Positions 57,988 to 64,000 of a stretch of DNA of 64,000 nucleotides are shown here, piece by piece. A program made the translations under genes and the position numbers. Under the pieces are notes generated by a model. That model saw only the letters and a list, made by a program, of their open reading frames with translations, made no database searches and was not told the origin of the DNA. The stretch's first letter is position 1; every line of letters begins with the position of its first letter. The DNA lies in NCBI GenBank assembly GCA_020631735.1, contig CM036197.1, forward strand, positions 46,113,880-46,177,879. The letters are read 5' to 3'. The stretch is from Saccharum officinarum. Taxonomy: Eukaryota; Streptophyta; Magnoliopsida; Poales; Poaceae.

Positions 57988-59306
57988 CTCTCTCTATCCT
58001 TGAATAAATATATTTCTAGAGTTGTCTTAAGTCAAAAATTTTAAACTTTAACCGAATTTCTTGAAAAATGTTAAGACTTATGGTATCAAATTATTATCAT
58101 TAGATTTATCATATAATATATTTTCATAAGATGCTCATTTTATAATATAGATGTTGTTTGCCCGATACCTGGATTAGGGGTACCCGAAACCAACGATTAA
58201 AAGAAGCAAACCCCCGAGGAATTCGCGCCCTGAAACCCCTTAAAAAAGTCGAACCAAGGCTCCCCTGCGCGGTAACACCGAGCTCAACCCGCGTACGAAT
58301 GGCGATACCAGCACACCCTTGACTGAGTTTCGACTCGCACGAGACCCGCTCGAGGGGAGGCCTCGACCCCGGAAAATCTCCAACTCGCACGACCCGGGGT
58401 CGGGCCCGTCGACCCCTCCTCATCCACCTACTCGCAGACAAGGCATTAAATGCAGCCACTTCCGCCTACGTGGCTACAGCACCACCAGCATGGGAGCAGT
58501 ACCAACGTCTAATCCTACCTTTTACTGCCCATCTTGGGATGAACGGTAAAAGGCTGCCACTATACTCACCACGTCGGGCACTGTTCTACCTCCGATGCCT
58601 CCTCGAGGCACAATACGACGACCATCATATCTCGGGGTTTCTGGGGTTCGGCCTTATCCGTTCCTCGTCGACCCCCTCTGCTATGTCTCGACCAGCCCTG
58701 GAGCACCGCCGGTCAATAAAGGAACAACGCCCGCACGTCGACTACAGGGGGTCGCACGCCCGCCACAGGACCCAGAGTTTTTCACCGTCCCGTCATCAAC
58801 ATCACCGCGACATCCCAGGGATGGCCGGCCTTTACCGGGGCACGTCGCTACAGCAACCTCAACAGCGCCCATTGCACCTTCTCCTCCAAGGCACCACCCT
58901 AGGGTTTTTGGTGCACCTCGGCCTCCACTTGAGTCTATAAAAGGAGAGGCAGAGGGTTCTCCCTGGAGGAGATCAAGAGATCACAAGCAATACTCCATTT
59001 TTCTTTCTCTTCCTTGAGACTTGGGATCGGTTCCTTCTCTCACAGCTTGTAACCCCTACACAAGCACTTCGGTGCAAGAAAATACAACACTCTCATCTTC
59101 CCCGCTGGACGTAGGGCCTTCTCTGCCCGAACTAGGATAAATCCCCGTGTATTCTTTTTGCATCACCATCCGGATTAGGGAGCACGCAGCACAAATTCAC
59201 TCGTCGGCTTAGGGCCCTCCCGGATCTGAACACCGACATTGTTACTCTTTCTTATGAAGTCAGTCAAACTTATTCTAGGAATTGATTTATTTAGGGATAG
59301 AGGGAG
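57988..59306. mobile_element. Stowaway-like MITE split by a solo LTR
   Basis: Left end CTCTCTCTATCCTTGAATAAAT, right end ATTTATTTAGGGATAGAGGGAG, inverted to each other, with TA on both sides (57986-57987 and 59307-59308). The interior has the AGAGTTGTCTTAAGTCAAA and AGTCAAACTTATTCTAGG text common in grass mariner-type MITEs. Own length is about 234 bp once the LTR at 58159-59238 and 5 bp are removed. Confidence 0.8.
58159..59238 (+). mobile_element. Gypsy solo LTR of the T1 family, with TTGTT target duplication
   Basis: TGCCCGATACCTGGATTAGGGGTACCC ends are matched to the T1 LTR read on its own sense strand; the right end is GGATCTGAACACCGACA. TTGTT is at 58154-58158 and 59239-59243. TATA box TCTATAAAAGG at about 58933-58943. 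1080 bp against 1070 for the T1 LTR. Only one LTR remains. Confidence 0.92.
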
Positions 59307-59651
59307 TACATCATTTTTAGCCAAAACTTGTAATCTCTGATTTTGCTCGATGTTTGTTTGTGGCCATAAAGTTTAAGCAGCCCAGTTTGTTCTGTACCGT
59401 AGCATTGATGGTTCCTTTCGTTCTTGTGAGCATGTCTATATGCCTCTGTATTGCACATGTCGACATTTGAGTACTGCAAGCCCGAACAGTGAAAGAAGAG
59501 AGATTTATTTAAGAACCATTCATCTGCGACTCTGAAACTGCTGCATTCTTTCTAAAGCTGGTGGATGCAAAGATGAGTTCGCTGGGCTGAAAATAAACGG
59601 TTAAAAGTACTCGTGGCTGATTTACGGAAGAGAAACTTCTAAAGTGATATC
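59307..59651. other. Intergenic stretch
   Basis: No feature that I can support; it holds the probable 3' end of the minus-strand gene that follows. Confidence 0.3.
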
Positions 59652-60576
59652 TCAACTTTTCACATCCGGGGGCTCCAACACCGGCACCAGTAGCCTCACA
59701 TTCTTGGCTTCGCCGAAGCAGCCGTTGACGTCCATGGGCTCCACTGCCAGCGGCTGCGAGGCGCCCTTGATGCTCACCGGCGCAGCACGCTCGTGTTGGC
59801 CACATTCTTCGTCACCTTCACGTTGCCCACCTGGGTCCCGCCCTGCAGCACCGAGAAGGAAACAGAGCAGGAGGCAGCAGAGGAGCAGCAGTACGAGGAT
59901 GCCAACGACAATGAGTACGAGCTCCTTCCTGCTGAACTTACGCCCCCTGCGCGGCGCGGGGGACGGGGACGCCGTGCAGGGTGTGGAAGCAGACTATGCA
60001 CAGAGGGCCGCGAAATGTGGCGGGATCGCGCCCTCCGTGACGCGGAGCGCGACGGGGTCGGGGGACTCGGCGTGCAGCGACCCGAACAGGAGGTCCGGCG
60101 CGACCCGAACGGGAAGTCCCAGAACGCCGCGGACGGCGAGTCCGGCGCTGTCGCCGCGGCACGCGGGTTGCTGGTGACGGTGGCGGCCGCCGCGCGGACG
60201 ACGACGCTGCGCCTATGGCCGTGAGAGCAGCGGCGGTCCGCGTGCGCCGTTCTTCTTCTCACTCGCCGACGCCGCGGAGTGCGCCGCGCACGACTTCCGA
60301 CTGCGGTGCGCCGCCACGTGCGCGGCCGGCGCCGGGGTGGTGGAGGTGGTGTCCGTGGTGGATCGGCGCCGTCGGCCACGGCGTCGCGCTGGCAACCCCA
60401 TGGCGGCCGCCATCTGCACGGCGAGATCCGTATCCTCGACGGCACGACGACCAACAGCCAGGAACGCGGCGTCGAACACGGCGGAGGCCGAAGGGGCACG
60501 GCGTCCGCGACCACGGTAGCCGGAGCAGCGCCAAGAGCGGAGGTCCATGGCGAGGTGAAGCGGAGGTCCGGGGCAC
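59652..60576 (-). pseudogene. Unidentified GC-rich minus-strand gene or remnant
   Basis: Protein-like text changes frame along the minus strand: AVFDAAFLAVGRRAVEDTDL (about 60490-60430), VVVRAAAATVTSNPRAAATA and AAFWDFPFG (about 60200-60100), LLFGSLHAESPDPVALRVTE (about 60090-60030), and a final piece IKGASQPLAVEPMDVNGCF...VRLLVPVLEPPDVKS ending at TGA 59654-59652. GTAAGTTCAG at about 59944 and a pyrimidine-rich TTTCCTTCTCGGTGCTGCAG at about 59847 could be intron borders; if not spliced, the same stretch encodes a hydrophobic run (LVLIVVGILVLLLLCC) that would be a membrane helix. I do not recognise the family. Frameshifts or unsplit introns both remain possible. Confidence 0.4.
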
Positions 60577-61451
60577 GGCGACGCGAGCGCGGCGAGGCTA
60601 GGCGTCCACGGGCGGGCTCTGTCTGACGGAAGGAGGCGGAATTGACGTCCGTATGTATTTCTGTAGACATACGTGGGTGACAGTGGGCTCTTCTACGTGG
60701 TCGGCGTAGAAAATGGCATAGACAGAGGAGAAATGGAATTATAACGCCGGATCTCCGAATAGACGAATAGTAATAGCGTTTTCCAAACTCGTAGAATTAT
60801 AATGGCGTGGATAAAGGAAAAAAAAAACTTTTATCTTCCATACAGTCTCTGAACTCGATCCCAAACTTCCGTCTTCACGGAATCTGCCGTGATCCAACAC
60901 AACTCTGAGTTCTCTCCACAAATTCTTGCTTAAACTCCCTCAATTCCACTTCTAGTTATCACTGATCGTGACATAAAAGAAGTGGGTCGCGCTCGCCTGC
61001 CTGATGGATCCTGAATTCCTGATCCCGTTAGCTGAAGGCGACAAATCAAAGGAAATTAATGATTAAGGATTGACGCATGCGCTGATGCGCCGCTCAACCC
61101 GTTTAATCAACGATGAAGCCCCGTGAGTCAGGTCTAGGACGTCACTGCTGTCGCCACCGTCTCCAATAGTCCAATCCATCACCGTCCCTCCATCCAGCAG
61201 GCATGGTACAAAAAGCTCCTCGCCGTCGGGTGCTCCCCATATCCCAGTGACCGCGCTTGCCTGCCGCCCGTGCATCGTGGAGAGTACTTCCTCGACCTCT
61301 GTCTCGGTGCTTTGCTCAGGCTCCAGGTAACAATCTCGCTGCCATCAGTTCATTGAGCACGCACAGGCTATCTAAAATTTCCCTGCTTCTGTTACAGCTG
61401 AACCATTCTGTCCACTGACTTGGCTCGAATCGATTCTGCAGTTCAACTTCA
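60577..61451 (+). promoter_or_regulatory. Upstream region of the CAD-like gene
   Basis: Intergenic between two divergent genes. CTCCAG|GTAACA at about 61322 and TTACAG|CTGAACC near 61398 could be a 5' untranslated intron. No convincing TATA box was found by eye. A 70-codon minus frame at 61063-61275 has no recognisable features. Confidence 0.4.
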
Positions 61452-63920
61452 ATGGCTGCTGAATCAGATCACGGCAACTGCGATGCTTGGGCGGCGCGAG
61501 ATCCTTCTGGGGTTCTCTCACCATACAAGTTCAACCGCAGGTGGTCCTCGTTTGCTGAAAAGCTCTGCATCAATTTTATCACTTGTTAGAAACTCTGAAT
61601 ACTGCTGTCTTCTTTTATGCTAGAATTCTTTGGAGTATATGCTCGTACCGCCCGTATTGTTTCCATGCCTTTACATATACATCATGTTTGGTTGTCAGTG
61701 TGTTTTGTGGCTATTTTAAATGAAAATATCAAGTGCGGAACAAGTAGTCCAGGTATTTTCGCTTGTGGTGTGTCAAACTAACTTAATCTTGAAATTTGCA
61801 CGGCGCGTGTTGCTTTACACAGGCGTGTGCAGTCTATTGTCACTTGTCTTTTCTGCAGCTAGCTTATTGGTTCCATTTTCATAACGTCTTCTTATGAGAG
61901 CTACTATGAGTACAATAATTTTTCAGAGCAGTGCAAAGCAGCGACGTTTCATTGAAGATCATATACTGTGGAGTCTGCTATGCTGACGTCATTTGGACAC
62001 AAAATAAGCATAATGATTCACAATATCCTTTGGTTCCTGGGTAAGTTTTTTCAGAGCAATATATACATTGAATCCCTCGGAGGAAAAAAAAAGAACATCA
62101 TAGTTAGGAGTGCTGATTAAGTGATGCCCATTGTCTAAAAGTGGTGTTTGTACTATATATTAATTTGTGCAGGCATGAGATAGCTGGGGTTGTAACTGAG
62201 GTTGGTACAGATGTCAAAGGCTTTAAAGTGGGTGACCATGTAGGTGTGGGAACCTATGTGAACTCATGCCGGGATTGTGAGAACTGCAATAGCTCTCTAG
62301 AGAACTATTGCCCAAAATCAGTTTTTACTTTCAACAGAATTGATACTGATGGAACTATCACAAAGGGGGGCTACTCCACTCACATTGTAGTCCATGAAAG
62401 GTAAGGCAGTACCATTTTAGTTGGATGTGCAAACAAGATTTTTTTTTTTTGATAAAAGGTAATTTTAGGGATGAAAACAGACTTCAATTTTACTTTGTTC
62501 CACTGTAATTTCATATGCCTATGTAATCATACTGTGTAGTCTCTTATGGGAGGTGAGTAAAATTTGTGTTATTGCTGTCCAGCTATTTTTATCGAAATCA
62601 ATAGATGATGAAAGAATAATATATACGGCCCATATAAGTTATACCTTGATCCTGGTTCAAGTTCAATACAACTTTTCTATAAGGTAAAATTTTCTGTTGA
62701 TTATTAATTGACATTTTAGGTACTGCTTCAAAATACCCGATGGCTACCCTTTGGCAAAGGCAGCACCTCTTCTATGTGCTGGAGTCACTGTTTATACTCC
62801 AATGGCGCGACACAACATGAACCAACCTGGAAAGTCACTAGGAGTCATTGGACTCGGTGGTCTGGGTCACATGGCAGTGAAATTTGGTAAAGCCTTTGGT
62901 CTCAAGGTCACAGTTTTCAGTACAAGTGAATCAAAGAGAGAAGAAGCCATTAGCCTCCTTGGAGCAGATAATTTTGTTATATCATCAGACACACAACAGA
63001 TGGAGGTACTGAACATTGCACAATATCAACATACCTAGTACTTGATAGTTCCAAAAATATGAGACAATTTAGTTTTGTACTTTTGTCTTAAGTCAAACTT
63101 CTCGAATCTTGATCAAAATTATGACCATGGACAGTTTCTTATGTTGAAAATAAAGATATGTTGCTAAATAATGTTTGTTCTGCTTAACCTGAAAATTGAT
63201 TGTGACTATGGGTGTGTTCACTTCTCACTCAAACCCAAAATATTTCCTCTTCCACCCATCACATCAAATATTTAGACACATGCATGGAGTATTAAATGTA
63301 GGTAAAAAAAATAACTAATTGCACAGTTTATCTGTAAATGTCGAGATGAATCTTTTGAGCCTAGTTACTTCATGGTTGGATAATATTTGTCAAATAACAA
63401 CGAAAAATGCCACAGGAACTTTTCACCTACTTTTCACCAACTAAACACACCTTATATTGATCTCTTGCTTTTGCAGTCCCTGAAAAACTCCCTGCACTTC
63501 ATAGTTGACACTGCTTCTGGTGACCATCCATTTGATCCATATCTCTCACTCCTTAAGGTTGGCGGTGTGATGACCATAGTGTGCTTTCCAAGTGAGATCA
63601 AAATGCACCCTGCAAGCCTCAACCGTGGTAATTCTCTGTTCTGAAACTTGTGTAGTGAAAATATATATAAATGTGGTAACATAAGCTAAATAATTTAGAT
63701 TACCTGAACTTTTTTTCTTTTAGGTGGGCGGACCTTGTCTGGTAGTATTGTTGGAGGTACAAAAGACATCCAAGAAATGGTTAACTTTTGTGCAGAGAAC
63801 AAAATCTATCCAGAGATTGAGATCATCAAGATGGATTATATCAACGAGGCTCTTGCGAGGCTTGTCAATCGAGATGTGAAATACCGCTTTGTTATCGACA
63901 TTGAGAACTCTTTCAAGTAG
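61452..63920 (+). CDS. Cinnamyl-alcohol-dehydrogenase-like protein, six exons, intact
   Basis: Zinc- and NADP(H)-dependent alcohol dehydrogenase of the CAD family, which reduces cinnamyl-type aldehydes. Exons 61452-61540, 61927-62040, 62173-62400, 62720-63005, 63477-63627 and 63724-63920, all GT...AG, join to 354 codons plus TAG; usual length is about 355-365. Catalytic zinc ligands Cys47, His69 (in GHE) and Cys163; structural zinc Cys100, Cys103, Cys106, Cys114; dinucleotide motif GLGGLGH at 188-194. The second residue after Cys47 is Ala49 (CYAD), and position 119 is Phe, whereas lignin-type CADs have Thr49 and Trp119. So it belongs to the CAD-like/SAD-like clade with less certain substrates, and is likely cytosolic. 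The start is fixed by [17 protein letters not shown], conserved in grasses. A MITE sits in intron 4. Confidence 0.93.
63210..63452. mobile_element. Tourist-like MITE in intron 4 of the CAD-like gene
   Basis: Ends GGTGTGTTCACTTCTC and, inverted, AAGGTGTGTTTAGTTGG; interior GTCGAGATGAATCTTTTGAG is shared with the copy at 44571. It lies between the donor at 63006 and acceptor at 63476 and ends only 25 bp before the acceptor, so it supplies part of the intron's pyrimidine-rich side. Confidence 0.75.
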
Positions 63921-64000
63921 CATAAATGCTCTCGTCTTTTTGTCAATGTATGAGAGCAATCACGATCACGATACGAGTCATTCCAAATGAAGTGTAAACA
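63921..64000 (+). other. CAD-like gene 3' untranslated region
   Basis: Begins CATAAATGCTCTCG; no polyadenylation signal within the 80 bases shown. Confidence 0.6.

Noticed and set aside
59774..60670. 298-codon Arg/Pro-rich open frame on the minus strand
   Set aside because: Composition (R, P, S, A) is that of a shadow frame in GC-rich DNA; more protein-like text lies in other frames of the same strand.
1..64000. tRNA, rRNA or miRNA genes
   Set aside because: No cloverleaf, rRNA core or clear miRNA hairpin noticed by eye; the tRNA-like match at 5895 is a primer binding site.

Overview
The window is nuclear DNA of a grass, most likely a panicoid such as sorghum, sugarcane, Miscanthus or maize relatives. 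The evidence is a six-exon cinnamyl-alcohol-dehydrogenase-type gene with plant GT-AG introns, an F-box gene of the grass type, Tourist- and Stowaway-like MITEs, and a thick nest of Ty1/copia (sirevirus) and Ty3/gypsy (Tat-lineage) LTR retrotransposons. The species call is inference. A 100-N scaffold gap lies at 18072-18171.

Layout. 1-3691: minus-strand part of a non-coding gypsy-like element whose outer end reads TATAACACCC (here 'L family'). 3947-17814: a CACTA transposon shell whose interior is almost entirely a sirevirus (4375-17581) with gag, protease, integrase, RT/RNase H and an extra 3' ORF; its 5' LTR lacks about 123 bp. 17815-19091: an L-family LTR fragment with the gap. 19092-44105: a minus-strand Tat-lineage gypsy element (T1) with decayed gag-pol and an antisense, intron-containing extra gene; inside it sits a second, plus-strand Tat-type element (T2, 32563-42868) flanked by a CTAGG target duplication, which keeps only an open integrase frame plus its own antisense gene. 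44571-44800: a Tourist-like MITE. 45009-55949: an F-box gene broken into two by a 9.7-kb L-family insertion, which itself holds a 400-bp solo LTR and a sirevirus solo LTR inside another sirevirus solo LTR, each with a perfect 5-bp target duplication. 57988-59306: a Stowaway-like MITE split by a gypsy solo LTR. 59652-60576: a GC-rich minus-strand gene or remnant that I cannot identify. 61452-63920: an intact CAD-like gene, the only clearly functional host gene.

How the parts relate. The retroelements follow normal gag-PR-(INT)-RT-RH order for their superfamilies. Their unusual cargo is the extra genes: a sense 3' ORF in the sirevirus, and in both Tat-type elements an antisense gene with its own TATA box and four introns at matching places. 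The L family is almost non-coding, but two diverged copies share a short in-frame peptide motif and an RNA hairpin. These are the best candidates for under-described biology here. The nesting order can be read directly from the target duplications.
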